Shown here one piece after another: positions 1-11,972 of a DNA stretch of 64,000 nucleotides. This stretch comes from Latrodectus hesperus (taxonomy: Eukaryota > Arthropoda > Arachnida > Araneae > Theridiidae), in the NCBI GenBank assembly GCA_037975125.1, contig CM075853.1, positions 25,590,349-25,654,348 of the forward strand. Reading direction: 5' to 3'. The notes beneath the pieces were generated by a model. That model searched no databases and had not been told where the DNA came from. It worked only from the letters and a program-made list of their open reading frames with translations. A program made the position numbers and the translations under genes. Numbering within the stretch: position 1 is the first letter of the stretch; every line of letters starts with the position of its first letter.

Positions 1-2122
1 ATGCAATCTAAAGGTATCCTAAGATGTTATATAAATGGGCCTATTATTGTATTCCTTGGGTGTAAAAAAGAAAGACACTATGAAAAGATGGTAAATTTGA
101 ATTGTGTCATGTAAATAATGTAAGGGGTAAATATTAGACCGTTCTGTGTGAATATATACATTATATTACTGAGATTTCCCCCTCTTCATTCTATTAAAAT
201 TTACAACTTTCTAAGAAGGAAACTAAATTATAGAGAAATCGAATTGTTGCTTGTATTAAGTTTGAATAGCAAATTTTAGGTTTCAGTTTACAGTTAGAGC
301 TATGAATAATAAAAAAATGGCAAGGAAAAAAAGTGAGGCTATATCAGAGTTTTTAAAAAATTAATTATAGTAAATTAACTAAACAGCAAATGAAATTTTT
401 AGAGAAAAATTATTCTTATAAGAAAACCAGGTATAAAGTAAAAAGCATAAAAGGTCACATTTTCCAAAAAATAATTTACTTATAAAGGCATTGCAGTCAA
501 TTTACATATGACATTTGAAAAAATCGATATTAATTCAATGCATTCGAAGTATATTATTTAGTTTGGCTTTATTCATAAGTACCACAAAACTTTACAAATA
601 CAATCTGGCTTATTAAAAACCAAGCCAAATATAATTTAAAAATTTGGTTAAATCAAATTAATTGAAAAAGCATGCTAAATTTGAAATAATATGTGATAAA
701 AAATATGTGAAACTACATTTTTATCACATTCATATGCGCCTCAGAATTTATTTAAAAATTCAACCCAATGTTTAAACTTTTGCTATCGAACAATGCAACC
801 ATTCGCTTCTCTTCCTGCAAATACTCTTCAATATCCCACCTGTTTCACAAACTGCTTCCAACAAAAATATTTTGGAACTTGCAGAGGTTTCATTAACTAA
901 AGTTAATGAAAGAAAATAAGAGAGAATTGAAATCCATAAAAACGAAATTCACCATAAAATTTTCATGTTACGTCTGGATTCTTAAATTTATGAGAATAAT
1001 AAGCTCTTTTGCTAGACGAGCTTGTAATGCCTCAAGAGGTTCCGTCCTTGAAATCGATGAAAAAATGCAGCACCATCAATTTCGTATTTGAAATGAAAAA
1101 TGCGCGCGCGCGTGTCCAAGTAATTTATAAAAATATTAAATAAAAATAACCAAAAGTCATATATCCAAATAATCTGAATGCTCTACCTCTTTGACGCATG
1201 CTTTTCAAATAGTGATCTTGTTGAATGAGATGACTCGTGGTGGTAAATGCGTTCTCTGGAATTCTACGTTTCTGAGCTATATTTAGTGGAGTCTATGCAG
1301 CTCTTGATGGCTTTAATAAATCATGTATATATCTCACATAAGAGAAACGCATAATTTTATGAATGACACGATATATTTTCACTCCAACGCACAAAGGGCT
1401 TCTATCCCATACTTTACTTTCTTGAGGCAACATAAAAAAATAGTATCTGTCTTGCATCATTTTTATGATACTGGAAATGATACAGTGTGTCCGCCATTTT
1501 TAATTTAAGAGTTTCTTCGCAGATTCTGATGCGTTCTTGCGGAGCTCAGTTAAATTGCAATGCACCCCGAGCTGTACGCTATTTTTTCACATATAATTCT
1601 TCATAAATAATTTTATGCATGGCGCTATATTCCATATTGAGTCTCCTCTGCAACGTGTTCTAGGTACAGTTATTATCATTGATTAACGTTATCCGTATCG
1701 AAACACATTATCCAAGAATATAACCGACAATAGCTTTCCTGTAAGCTCTTCACTATCAACAAAATTCCAATCTTTGTAAAATTGTGTACCTTCAAAATTC
1801 AACATCGCAACTTAGTCTTTCCAATCGAAATGCTAATTGTAAACACGTTCAACTCAGATTTCTTTATTGAATCCTGCTTTAAAATCATAGAAAACCATTA
1901 TAAGGTTCCCACTTCAACTCTATTTTATTTCCTAAAACTTATTTTTAGTAAAACTATTTGCAATTGGCAGTAAAAATTCATCTGGTTGGATAAAATTGTT
2001 AATATTTTAAAATCTTATTTATTTTCTACCCCTTCTCATTTTGCCTTATTTGAAATACTTTAAAAGAAATTTCATTGTTCTTTTTTTATATATATTTCCA
2101 ATACTACGTAACATTTAATATA
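1..2122. other. AT-rich stretch without a supported gene
   Basis: I see no gene here. The short ORFs lack codon bias, splice context or family motifs. A short alternating GC run lies near 1102-1112. If gene 1 continues leftwards, this block is part of its introns or its 3' side. Confidence 0.5.
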
Positions 2123-2429
2123 CTACTGGCCACGAAATTGCAGCACCCAGAAAGAAAAGATATCACAACAAAATGTATGCAAATGACATGATGACCAAGT
2201 ATCAAATAATTAAATTTATAAACTCCTGTGAAGTGTGGTTCCTGCCAAAATCAGTACCCAGAGTAGCCTCCATTATTGGAGATTACCGCTGCCACAAGCA
2301 TCGGCATTGGTTCATTGGATGTGTTCTGGGATACAGCAGACCAAGCAGCTTCCACACGTTGCCAGAGTTGATCTGGTGAGGCAGCTGGGGATGTAATATG
2401 GGTCAATCATTGAGCCATGGACCACATGT

Positions 2430-3510
2430 TTTCTATCAGTGAAAGATCCGGAGAGCAAGCCGGCCAGGAAAGCAATTCAATCTGGCGATTGACGAAGAAC
2501 CCTAGACAATGCAGACCACGCGTTGTCGCGCATTATCCTGTTGAAATATGGCTGTGGGCAAGACCTGAAGGTAAGACATGACATCCGGCTCCAATACCTC
2601 GGAAATATACGCTGGCAGTTTAAAGTACCGGCAATGCGTACTAGAAGAGAGCGAGAGTGATATCCAATACTGCTCCATACCATAATACCCGCCGCCCATC
2701 CTGTATAGTGGTCAGAATGCCTGACCGTGGAAAGAGTTCTGGGTTCAAATCCCAGTTCAGGCATGGATGTAATTTCTCTCTCTGTCTATCCTGTCTTTGT
2801 CCTTTCTTTGTATGAATGGGTTGTGAATGGTTGCCTACTCTATAAACAATTACCTATGGCATGTGTGTACTGAGGAAGTCGGACTCCACACCAAAATAGG
2901 GTTCAGTTGGAAAAGTGGAGCAGCGCACCCCATAATGCTAGCCTAGCTGGCACAAGACAATAACAACAACAACCATGATACCCGGTGCAAGACCACGTGG
3001 TGGTGCATAACGCAGCTGTTCAGCATTCTCTCACCACAGTGTCTCCAGACTCAAATGCGACCAATGTGGTGTTGCAGACAGAAGCGTGACTCGTCAGTAA
3101 AGACAATTTCATTCCATTCTGAAGACCACATCCTTAATGGCACCATTGGCGGCGGAAACGTCTGTGGCTCTGCGTCAAGGGTAGACAAACAATGGACGTT
3201 TTGCAGACAGACCACTCTGCTGTAAACGGCGTCGAATGATAGGCGCAGACACAAGATGATGCGTTATAGACTGAATGTGCTGTGCTATGGTTCGTGATGT
3301 GGCTGAGTCGATCCGTCACTGCCATGTGCACTGCACAATTTGCCTCTCATCACGTGAATGTGGTGCACTGAGGTGGATTCGATAGAACACGTGTCGGTCC
3401 GTCGTACCCTCCTGCATCCAATGATCACATATCCGCATTACAGTTGTCTGGTTTCGTCCAATACGAGTACCGATTTTCCTAAAAGATGATCCACAATCTC
3501 GGTGGGCCAT
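2430..3510 (-). pseudogene. Tc1-type transposase relic
   Basis: Reading leftwards from about 3510, the minus strand encodes a helix-turn-helix segment (MAHRDCGSSFRKIGTRIGRN, then Q-T-T-V-M-R-I). The first catalytic-Asp block follows near 3060-3110 (WNEIVFTDESRF) and the second near 2510-2545 (AIFQQDNAR). The order matches the DD(34)E transposases that cut and paste Tc1 elements at TA. The frame is broken: the blocks lie in different frames, stops intervene, and a SINE separates the first and second Asp motifs. Beyond the second Asp only degraded text remains. The motifs are seen directly; the loss of function is inferred from the breaks. Confidence 0.8.
2691..2971 (+). repeat. tRNA-derived SINE, family A, copy 1
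   Basis: The head contains an A-box-like TATAGTGGTCAG and a B-box-like GGTTCAAATCCC, the internal polymerase III promoter of tRNA-derived SINEs. The body has a TCTCTCTCTGTC stretch and a GAAGTCGGACTCCACACC block, and the tail is (CAA)n. The flanks 2679-2690 and 2972-2983 are a 12-bp target duplication with one mismatch, inside the Tc1 transposase relic. The SINE therefore inserted after the Tc1 element. Confidence 0.9.
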
Positions 3511-3815
3511 TTTCCTTCCTTTGTCGAACTCGAATACTTGATCAAAAAAAATGTTCGCTGTTTTCTATAAGGTATAATTGATTGTTTTTTTTTTTTTTTG
3601 AAAAACCACAAGGAAAACATAATTGCTGAGCTTGAAATTGTCGAAATCTCCAAGCCTTAAACAGCGCTTTGAAGTGGTGCCACCGACGCGCGTGATGTGC
3701 ATCTGCGCTGAAATTCTAATCATTTGCATATCTCACCTCCGCTAATGCAAGTTGTAAATTTTATGTTATTTGCATACTTCCTTTAGGGTGTTGCATTTAC
3801 AGGGGCAGCAGTGTA

Positions 3816-6130
3816 GTTAAATTATGCTGTAAGATGTTTGAATATTTATAGCGCACATTTAATACCTTCAAAGATGGAAATTTATATTTACGAGCTGCTG
3901 TACTGGAAATCTGAGTGGACACAAAATTTAACTATTGAGATTTGGACTTAAATACGAATCATTTTGAACATAAGCTCCATTTAATAACTATTAGTGCATG
4001 CTGTAGTTTGAATTACAAAGATGTCTAACCTGTAATTACATGAAACCTGCGATCATGCTTAAATATGCCACAATTTAGCTTAAAAGGACTTCGAAACGTT
4101 CTGATGACATTTTTAATAGAAGCACAAATAACAAGTGAAGATAAATTATTTATAACTCGGTTTTACCACAGTTTTATATTGTCTTATTAACCTGCAAGAG
4201 AACAACTATGAAGAATACCAAAACTTATTGGCTTTCGCAATTTAATTTTCAGGAAAAAGACACCTATCAAATATTCTATAACGATAGTTCGCTCTTTTAT
4301 TTATAAGAATGCAATATAATTGATCAATGGTACACTTACTTGAGTCAATTTATTCACTTTTTCAGTAAGAACACCAACCTAAAAGTAAAAAAATTCAACT
4401 GTTATTATAATAATAATTTCACTTCCTTTATCTATGTATCAAATATTTATAGTAAAAAATTTCTGATATATCCCCTCCACCACCAAGTGCTATTTTTGAC
4501 AGCGAAAAGTGACCAGTCCAACAATTGATTGCCGCTATAAAGTACTTCCATTGTTCGCTGCTCAACATTAGCTACAACCTAACCAGTAGTTTTCCCCTCC
4601 AAGAACTGTCTTCTTACCATTAGATCACTTCAATTAAATTTTAGATCTCTCTCGGTATGAATTCCTTTATTATTATATAATTCAACTTTTTTTACTTAGT
4701 TAAAATAATAGTTTTTTTAAGATAACAAATTTCCTCCTCAAAATAGCCAAATTAATAGCTGAGTGATTAGCAATCTGACTATCATTCAGCTACCTATTCG
4801 GTTTAAAATTTTGTAAGTTGAAGTACTTGTTTGACGGTGAAAATTTGTAATCGGCTTTAGGCAATACGTCCTTGTTTAATAAGCGATCGTGTGGATGAAG
4901 TAACTGAGGGGCGACAAAGAAATTTCTCAAAAAATACATTTGTTTTCTTAAAAATTAAATATGAATACAGAAATTAAATATTTCAAAGTCAAGTGATTAT
5001 GAAACATATTTAAATTCACATGTCCCAAACAGAAAAAGAAAGATACAATACCTTTGACATCATTCGACGCAACGCTCTATTTGAAATTCTATCAGATCCT
5101 GACCCAATAAATCGATCAACCTGTAAAGTTACAGAATAAAAATTATACTCAAAATTTTAAACATCTTCAATTTTTAAAGTAGTTTGACTGTTAATAAAGA
5201 CCATTCACAAACAAACAGTTTTCAGATTATGAAAATGTTACATTAGTGAGGGATTCGTACGAGAAAATGAAAAAAATAAATTACAAGTAGCATTTGTAAA
5301 ACTGGCTGCACACAAAATGGATACTGTCCTGAAACTATTGTATGATAGGGCAGTACAATCTGTCATCAGAGTTTCTGCAATGGTAGGGTGTTTTGACACT
5401 AAGCAGTGGATAGCCTGACGCTAGAAAATTGTTCTAAGGCTTATATCCATGCGTCTTTTGGGAAGCCATTTCATAGATAACTGAGATATTCGTGTGATAT
5501 AAGAGAGAAAATTCAAGTAACTGCCCCACAGTTATCACTGTCACAAAGATTTCCGGTAAAGATGTGCACGAGACAACAGCTGTGGAAATCTTACAATTTG
5601 CTGCCACGACAATTCCAGCACTCTTAGCACAGGGGATCGATTATTGGACACCACGCAGTTTATTTCGTTTCATCGGACCACATCACCGCAATTCCAATTG
5701 CGCAAACGCCACGCTGTTAGAGAACTTTCATTTTGTCATTTGCATTTCTCACGGAAGATTTTTGATTCAATCCTGTAATTGTCGACCTGCCAAGAGTTTT
5801 AAGTACAGGGCACACCCTTTTTATGACAATTATTCTTAGTGGCAATAAAATAAGAATGATCAGGTAACCAAAATATAAAAGTGTTATTTCGTTCCATACC
5901 TTATGTCTGATACAAATATCTATTTAACTATTTAACAAATACATTTGCATTCAATACGAAAAATGGATAAAACAAATTTGAACCTTTTTGGTAATTTTTA
6001 TATAGTTTATTTGTTTAATTGATTTATATTATATATATATAAAATATAGGTGCTAAAAAAATTTTACAAATAAGTTATTCCAGTTCATACTCTGCTGATG
6101 AACAATTTACCAACAGGAGTAAAGACTTAC
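3816..6130. other. Possible gene 1 intron; two weak exon candidates
   Basis: No exon is certain here. Two minus-strand segments, 5052-5120 and 4868-4903, are bounded by AG and GT, have pyrimidine-rich acceptors and stay open in the phase left by the 6131-6232 exon. Both donors are GTATTG, which is weak, and openness over such short lengths is expected by chance. The 91-codon plus-strand ORF at 5564-5839 has no recognisable domain. Confidence 0.3.
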
Positions 6131-6232
6131 TCTATTCACCAGGGTTGTGGTGTTCTCTTCCAGTTGCTCCACCTGGTGTTTCAGCTCCTCCAACTGAGTG
6201 CTTTGAGAATAATGCAAGCGGTAGATGAGTCT
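6131..6232 (-). CDS. Gene 1, exon 4: coiled-coil segment of an unidentified secreted protein
   Basis: On the minus strand a CTTTTCAG acceptor precedes 102 nt of open frame and a GTAAGT donor follows. It is in phase 0 on both sides, matching exon 3. It encodes 34 residues starting RLIYRLHYSQ and continuing with QLEELKHQVEQLEEN. The Leu and Val spacing in that stretch fits a parallel coiled coil, implying an oligomeric secreted protein. An N-T-T glycosylation sequon follows. The composition (GC-rich, Glu/Gln-rich) stands out from the surrounding AT-rich DNA. The C-terminal remainder must lie further left; I could not locate it. The protein might be a fibrinogen-related, collagen-like or other coiled-coil-headed secreted protein, but the sequence does not decide. 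Confidence 0.75.
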
Positions 6233-6365
6233 CTGAAAAGAATTACATTTTTATTCAAAAATTGCATAGAATGGCTAGCAAACAAAATTTTTGTAAGTGA
6301 AAATTCTAGTAGTGATATTGAATCCGGGGCATTATTGTCATGGTGATATTTACAGTTGCTGTACA

Positions 6366-7093
6366 CAGTAGATATATCAATGATCTGAACTCTGTTTATT
6401 CGAACAGCTGATTATCCGAATCAGAATTCAGAGTTTCAGAAAAATAAATTAGATTGAAGAAGAAAAAGGTTCAAAAAAAGAAAGGTAAGAGAAGGGAGAA
6501 GATGAGAAGGAGAGAGAGGGGAAAGACGTGTCACTCTCTAGGAATTCCGAAACAATCTTTCGAAAATTCCTAGTTCACAAGTCAATGCTGAAAATGTATG
6601 AGAATGGATAATTATCACTCGTCAGACTCTGAATCTCAAATTGCAAATGATTATGAACTTACTTAAGAGAAGAGGATGTCGAAGTTGAAGCAGCCCATCA
6701 GCTAGTGAAGTATTTGCCGGCTTTGAAACTGCGATAAAATGTAGCGTCAGTCCGAATGTTACCACTTACCTATTCTCACTGTCAAGCGGATATGCGATTT
6801 GGCTGCTAAAGACGTGAAGGCCCTCAAACAGCTTACTCTGACCGGAAGCAATGGATTTCGTTTAGAGTAGTGCACGTACTAATGTACAAGACTTGTAGGC
6901 ACCTTAATATGTAAAAGCGTTGCCTTATCATTTAATTAATTAAAATTTTATTAAAATTTGTAGTTTTTCTCTCATTTTCAACATACTATAATTAATTTAA
7001 ATAGATCATTTTTTCGAAAGCAATTCAATTTACCGAACTGTATTATCCTAATAAGGTCCGATTCCAATTAATTTGGACAACTTTGTTCTACTG
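6366..7093 (+). mobile_element. Tigger/pogo-type transposon relic with transposase C-terminus
   Basis: The plus strand contains FETAIK near 6722-6739 and, after a frame change, LTVKRICDLAAK near 6775-6812 followed by LKQLTLT. These are typical of the C-terminal part of Tigger transposases. Both ends start CAGTAGA when read inwards, and the left interior carries TTATCCGAAT, another Tigger-like terminal feature. A TA follows the right end. At about 0.73 kb the element is internally deleted and its frame is broken. A purine-rich run sits near 6456-6528. The element lies only about 130 bp from exon 4 of gene 1, inside intron 3. Confidence 0.7.
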
Positions 7094-7095
7094 TA

Positions 7096-7970
7096 CTTTC
7101 TCAATCAATTTTAACACCATGTATAAGAACTAGCTAAAAATTGTGGCATGGAGACCACAAAAATGTGAAATTGCTCATGTAAATTGCATTGAACATTTCA
7201 AGAAATGAAAGCGATTTCCTTAGAAATATTTATTTATAAAATTATCACATAAATTTAGAATTGCAATGATTACATATTAATATACTCAGAGGGAGGTTGA
7301 AATTTAATGTTATGTGTCAAGAAATAAAATATGTCGCAGCAATTTAAGAAACAGAGTTTTACTCCATAAGTGAAATTTTCAATTCAATGGACTCAAATTT
7401 ACCGATGTTCACCAGTTAACGGGATGTTAAATCGCCACGCGTAAACCTTGCTTTTGAAAACAGTATTTGGAATTTAGTTAATTACATAAATATGATCTCA
7501 TGTTTCAGTAATTTGAATATGATCTACTTGATGCCTTTTTACATATATAAAAATATAATGAATAAACTACACTTTGCTGACCAGAATTCTACCAAATTAA
7601 TGGAAGGTACCAAATGTTATACACGATGTTAGGGATATGTTCTTGCCGTTTTGACATCAGCCCCACATCTTGTCACTTTGAGTGAGAGCTCTTTCCAATT
7701 TACATCAAAACAAGGGAAGAGCATTCATTCGTACGCTCGGGGCTCATCTCAGTGAAAGAAGGTTTTTTCTCCTTTGTGGATGGATATAAGTTACTTACTG
7801 GGTATTCCCCCAGTAAATTGTTGCGAACATCTGTTCACTCACCGCAGTAGACTCTCCCAAATTTAAGTCAATTAAAAATAAATTTGTAAATATACTGAAA
7901 TCATAACTTTTTGAAAAAGATGAAAGAAAAGAAGTTCAGACGAAATAATAAACAAATTTTAATTTAAATA
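7096..7970. other. Intron 3 of gene 1, no feature seen
   Basis: AT-rich sequence between the Tigger relic and a Tc1 fragment. I see no coding or RNA signature. Confidence 0.4.
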
Positions 7971-8445
7971 CACTGCTGGACAATTGCTAAGGACGGATCA
8001 CAAATTGCAATGTAGCGTAACTTTAAGCGAGACATGAGGCCTAGTAGGATAAAATATAGTTACACACTGTTCAGACATAAGAATAAAGAATATTTATTGT
8101 TCTGTAAAGTACAAAAGCTGTGAAACATCTGAAAGAAATAAAAATGTTCATTTGATGCTGCATAAGGAAAAATGGAACAATGCATCTAAAAGTCAGCAGG
8201 CACCTTGAAGAAAGGTATTAGTACGGGATATGTCCACCGTGGAGTGTGATGCAATATTCCACACTTCCTATCATACTTTGCACAACATTATCCAGAAGCA
8301 GTTGAGGCATTATCCCATTCCTCTCGGAGTGCACGGATGACGGTGTTCTTGTTTGTCGGAGGATAGTTTCGACCAGCAACTTGACTCCCCAAAGCATCCC
8401 ACACATTTTCAATGGGGTTTAGATCTGGAGAAAGTGATGGTCTCG
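7971..8445 (-). pseudogene. 3' fragment of a Tc1-like element with transposase C-terminus
   Basis: The fragment begins after TA with CACTGCTGGACAATTG, a Tc1-type terminal repeat. Read on the minus strand from about 8440 to 8218 it encodes the end of a Tc1-like transposase: a WDALGSQVAGRNYPP-like block, then ALREEWDN, then CITLHGGHIPY in another frame. That order matches the usual Tc1 C-terminus, which often ends in RGGHTHY. The 5' three-quarters of the element are missing, and sequence beyond 8445 is unrelated. It lies in intron 3 of gene 1. Confidence 0.75.
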
Positions 8446-9731
8446 TTTGCATTAACAAATGCAAGGGTAATTATTAACATATCTTGAGAGAAGTTTCTTT
8501 ACATCGAGTAAGATTATCTAGATAAGAATCGTTTTAGGTAATTCTCAGCTAATTCCGAAAATATGATCAAAGAATCAACGTCTACATCGTCCTGAGGCAC
8601 GAAGAAGCTGAGAGTTGAAACATGCAGACAGTCGAGAACTGCGTCACCATATAATGAGAAAGCTTGGGAGCTCTAAGCCATCACACGCGAAGCAAGCCTT
8701 TTCGGTTCGATAGATGACTATAGACCACAGAAATAAAGACGAAGTCATTGCCGACGTACTGAAAATCTTTCTCTATATTGTAAATACTTTGTGATTTGAA
8801 AACTAAGCTGATAGTTTTTCTTGGGAACTTATGAGGTTATGAGCTTTCCAGAAGTCTATAAAAACTAAACGAATTCTACAAAAAGCGAAGGTGATAAATT
8901 ATACCATATTTATAGAGATGTTTCTGCCCAAGCTACAGTTGATAAGGATCACCATCTTAAACACCGTGTATTTTTTGAATAGTAGTTTATAAAACTTATA
9001 TTCATCGAATTTTCATTTTTGAATATTTCTTTTTACTATAGTTCATGGCACACAGGTATGGTTTCAAATTTAAAGAATTTTATATTAAAGCACTTTTGGA
9101 CTTGTCTGTAGGGATAAATATCCCTATTAGAGAATTAAACATTTTCTCGTCGTCTCAAGACAACAAACAAGATTCTTTAAATTAGCATTTCAAAACAAAA
9201 TTTGAATAAACAGCAATTCGCTTATCATTGACTGAAACTAATGCCTCACTTTAGATTGTTATAACGAAAGAAATTTTGCTTCTATACAAGGGTGTGGACC
9301 AAAAAATTGGAAAAAACGATATCGAGTAGTAAACGAGATTTTGATGAAAGTTCATCAAGCTTTATAAGTCAGAAAAAGGCTATTTTGATATAACTTAATA
9401 TTTCTCAAATTAAATAATAATAAATTTATAGATTTATTTATCATACCTTTCTCTCATTTTTATTGTTTCGTTTAAAACAAATGTATGATATTTTTCTACT
9501 GAATCTCAGCAAAATAATTGATGCATGATGTTCTTTATGAAAGAGGATTATTTAATGCTCTTTTTGGAGACTTATCATGATTTTAATTTATTTACCGTAA
9601 TCTACAAATTTTAATAGCATAAGAAATATAGTTGTGTCTTGTTTTTACAATAACAGACAAGCGCAGACAAATGGGAGAGAACTATTCCCGTATAGGGGGA
9701 GCTACAGGTTCTATCACTGGAACTTATTGTA
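8446..9731. other. Intron 3 of gene 1, no feature seen
   Basis: AT-rich sequence. A moderately GC-rich patch near 8575-8720 could be an old repeat, but no family is recognisable. Confidence 0.4.
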
Positions 9732-9985
9732 ACACAGATGCCGTACAATCCATGATTCCAAATTCTGAATTTTTTTTGGCGATGAAGAAATGTTGCCTAG
9801 ATGTCGTATCCTGACGTGCGCGATGACGTAAATACTAGGGTTACCAAAATATAATTTTCTGCATAATTCTTATAGGTCTCCATATGCATGACGTAACAAA
9901 AACAGGGCTGCCAGATACAAAAGAAAATCCGCCAAAAAATCGCCAATCTCAGAATTTGGCGCATGGATTATACGGTACCTATGCT
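9732..9985. repeat. MITE M1, copy 1, with 9-bp target duplication
   Basis: A 254-bp non-coding element whose ends are inverted repeats of about 35 bp (ACAGATGCCGTACAATCCATG at the left, CATGGATTATACGGTACCTATG at the right, plus a TCAGAATTTGG core). It is flanked by CTTATTGTA at 9723-9731 and 9986-9994. It is nearly the same sequence as 33721-33972. A 9-bp duplication is typical of Mutator-like elements, so this is probably a non-autonomous MULE. It lies in intron 3 of gene 1. Confidence 0.85.
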
Positions 9986-10269
9986 CTTATTGTAACTTAC
10001 TACTTGCCATTAAAAGCGTGGCGCTACCCACGTGATCAACAAGAGCGCTTGCACAAACACTGCTTTCAGAAACTGTATTATCGAATTCGATAGAGAATTT
10101 TTGCTCTTTCTATGTGTATTTTTTAAAAAATCACAAAAATACATCATTTGAAAAATAGATTATTCCATATTATTCATTTTTAAAAAATAAATATTGACTT
10201 TTTTGGGCGACTAGGAATACATATATTTTAATAGACATTTTTTCAGTTGAAATGGAAGAAATCACTTAC

Positions 10270-10308
10270 CACTTGTGAGGCTAGCTGACCACCATCGTTT
10301 GTCTGACC
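10270..10308 (-). CDS. Gene 1, exon 3 (39 nt)
   Basis: A small exon on the minus strand between a TTTTTTTGCAG acceptor and a GTAAGT donor. It encodes 13 residues, GQTNDGGQLASQV, in phase 0 at both ends, linking the Asn-rich exon 2 to the coiled-coil exon 4 without a stop. The strong consensus at both splice sites and the exact phase match are the evidence. A Gly/Gln-rich flexible linker is the natural reading of this peptide. Confidence 0.7.
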
Positions 10309-10627
10309 CTGCAAAAAAAGTAAGACATACATATATAATTTCACTGCATAAGCCACTGGAAAAAAATATGACTTACGTGAAATTCATTTGTGTAAACCAA
10401 AGTATTAAATTTGATCAAATTTGAATGTTTGAAATTTGAAAATCTTTGTAGAAGTTATTGTCTCCACTGCAGTTTCACGCACAGAAACCATTGTATTCTT
10501 ACATACACACATAACTGTCCAGGTGATCCTTGGATTATACCTGAAGGTTAACGTGTTTGAAAGACTCGCCTGCCATATTCTTTTTCCGAAAGAGAAAATA
10601 TCCCGCAGAAGCGGCAAATAAGATATG

Positions 10628-10950
10628 TGCTGTTTAAAACCAAGGTGCTGTAATAACTGTGTGGAAATGGTTTGCTCAGTTTAAAGCTGGAAATTTCGAA
10701 CTTGAAGATTAAGAACGGCTGGGTGGGCCGTCCACCGCGGACGAAGATCTGATTAAAGCATAAATTAAAAATAACCTCCAGTAAACATTATATCACACGT
10801 AATTAGAAGAAATGCTAAATAAATCACAATCAACCAACCACAACCATGCTGTGAAGTCTGCCTACGATTCTGGAAGGACAAAATTCTCAAGTTGCATGAA
10901 TTAGATGATGGAGAAATGTTTTGGAACAGAATTGTACTTAAATGATTTAA
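10628..10950 (+). pseudogene. Mariner transposase N-terminal fragment
   Basis: The plus strand encodes, with frame changes and stops, WFAQFKAGNFELED, then GPSTADEDLIKA and EEMLNKSQSTNH. These line up in order with the N-terminal DNA-binding region of mariner transposases (typically WF..F..G.FDLED, GRPS..DED.IK and a second helix-turn-helix ending HST.H). The catalytic domain and terminal repeats are absent. It sits in intron 2 of gene 1 and is only distantly similar to the better-preserved mariner at 17816-19062. Confidence 0.7.
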
Positions 10951-10971
10951 TAAATGTATGTCAAAATTTAA

Positions 10972-11017
10972 CTATATATATATGTGTGTGTGTGAAAGAG
11001 AGAGAAAGAGAGAGAGC
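10972..11017. repeat. Compound microsatellite (TA)n(TG)n(AG)n
   Basis: Short tandem TA, then TG, then purine AG-type repeats in intron 2 of gene 1. No function is implied. Confidence 0.8.
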
Positions 11018-11842
11018 CTTCAAATAGGGAGTGTTCTTGTGCTTCTGATGGCAAGCAAGACGGGAGTCTATCAAACACGCATCTTCAGAACACACAATCC
11101 TCCACTTATCAGAAAGACTGTGCGATGGATTAAACACTTTCAGTATGAATACTTTTCTTCTTTGCTCAGATATGAACCCTTCCGTAAATGAAAGTGCTTT
11201 TCTCTCTTCTGAGTCTCTTTTCTCCCCAAACACTGATGGAAACCGATTAGTTAGCGCTCAATCCTTTAATTCGACAGTTCGTGGCTTCGGCTTGGATGTT
11301 TGTATTTAGTTTACTGTGTGTGTGTATGTGTAAAATGGTGTTCCAGATATAATTCACCCACGTATGTATAGAATGACAGTTGAATGACAAGCAAAAAAAA
11401 ATTGAAATCCCTAATATCAGAGGGATGAACAAGTATAATTTTCATATTTCATTAATATGGGTGATATAAACTAAATATCTATAGATCGAAACTTATTTCA
11501 ATGCATGAGCAAGTGAGGAGTAGCATGAACAAAAGCATAATTAATATGAGTGTGGTTTAAACTGAATAAAATTTAGATTGTGGATCCTATTTCAACTTTC
11601 TCGCCATTAAGACGAATAATTGGAATTATTTTTGCAATAACACAATTTTTTAAGAGCAGCGTAGTATTTTATTACTTTTTTTAACTTTTTGTAACGTACT
11701 ATGTGAGTAAATATATTAAAAAATAAATTTTATTTTACAAGATTTGTGCAGCGAATTTTCTTCTTATTTATGTATTTAGATATGAGATTCGTCTGAGCAG
11801 TTAATACTTTCTTTTCTAAATTTTTGATGGCAGAATACTCAC

Positions 11843-11972
11843 CGATGAAGACAACGTCACCAAATTCACACTATTAGCTTGTATGGTACCTTGCCCAGTG
11901 GTGAAGAAGCTCACGTTCTTATTGTTCGCACTTTTGAAAATAAGGTTGCCATCTTGGATTATGATGCGAGGC
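11843..11972 (-). CDS. Gene 1, exon 2: Asn-rich extracellular segment
   Basis: On the minus strand a CTGTCTTTGTAG acceptor starts 130 nt that end at a GTGAGT donor. The first nucleotide completes an Arg codon begun in exon 1. The remaining 43 codons read PRIIIQDGNLIFKSANNKNV, then SFFTTGQGTIQANSVNLVTL and SSS. There is no stop, and the exit phase (0) matches exon 3. N-V-S is a potential N-glycosylation site. The alternating hydrophobic pattern suggests beta-strands. I do not recognise a named domain. Following a signal peptide and preceding a coiled coil, it would form an N-terminal extracellular region. Confidence 0.75.

Larger units (their letters stand above)
2123..3813 (-). mobile_element. 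Tc1-like DNA transposon, interrupted by a SINE
   Basis: The two ends are imperfect inverted repeats. The left end begins CTACTGGCCACG and the right end, read on the minus strand, begins CACTGCTGCCCC; both continue to a shared GCA.CACCC block. TA dinucleotides flank both ends, as expected for Tc1/mariner insertion. The body carries a minus-strand transposase relic, and a 281-bp SINE sits inside it. Without the SINE the element is about 1.4 kb, shorter than a canonical 1.6-kb Tc1. It is old and surely inactive. Confidence 0.8.

Noticed and set aside
5564..5839. 91-codon plus-strand ORF
   Set aside because: No domain, no splice or promoter context, and a length expected by chance in 64 kb.
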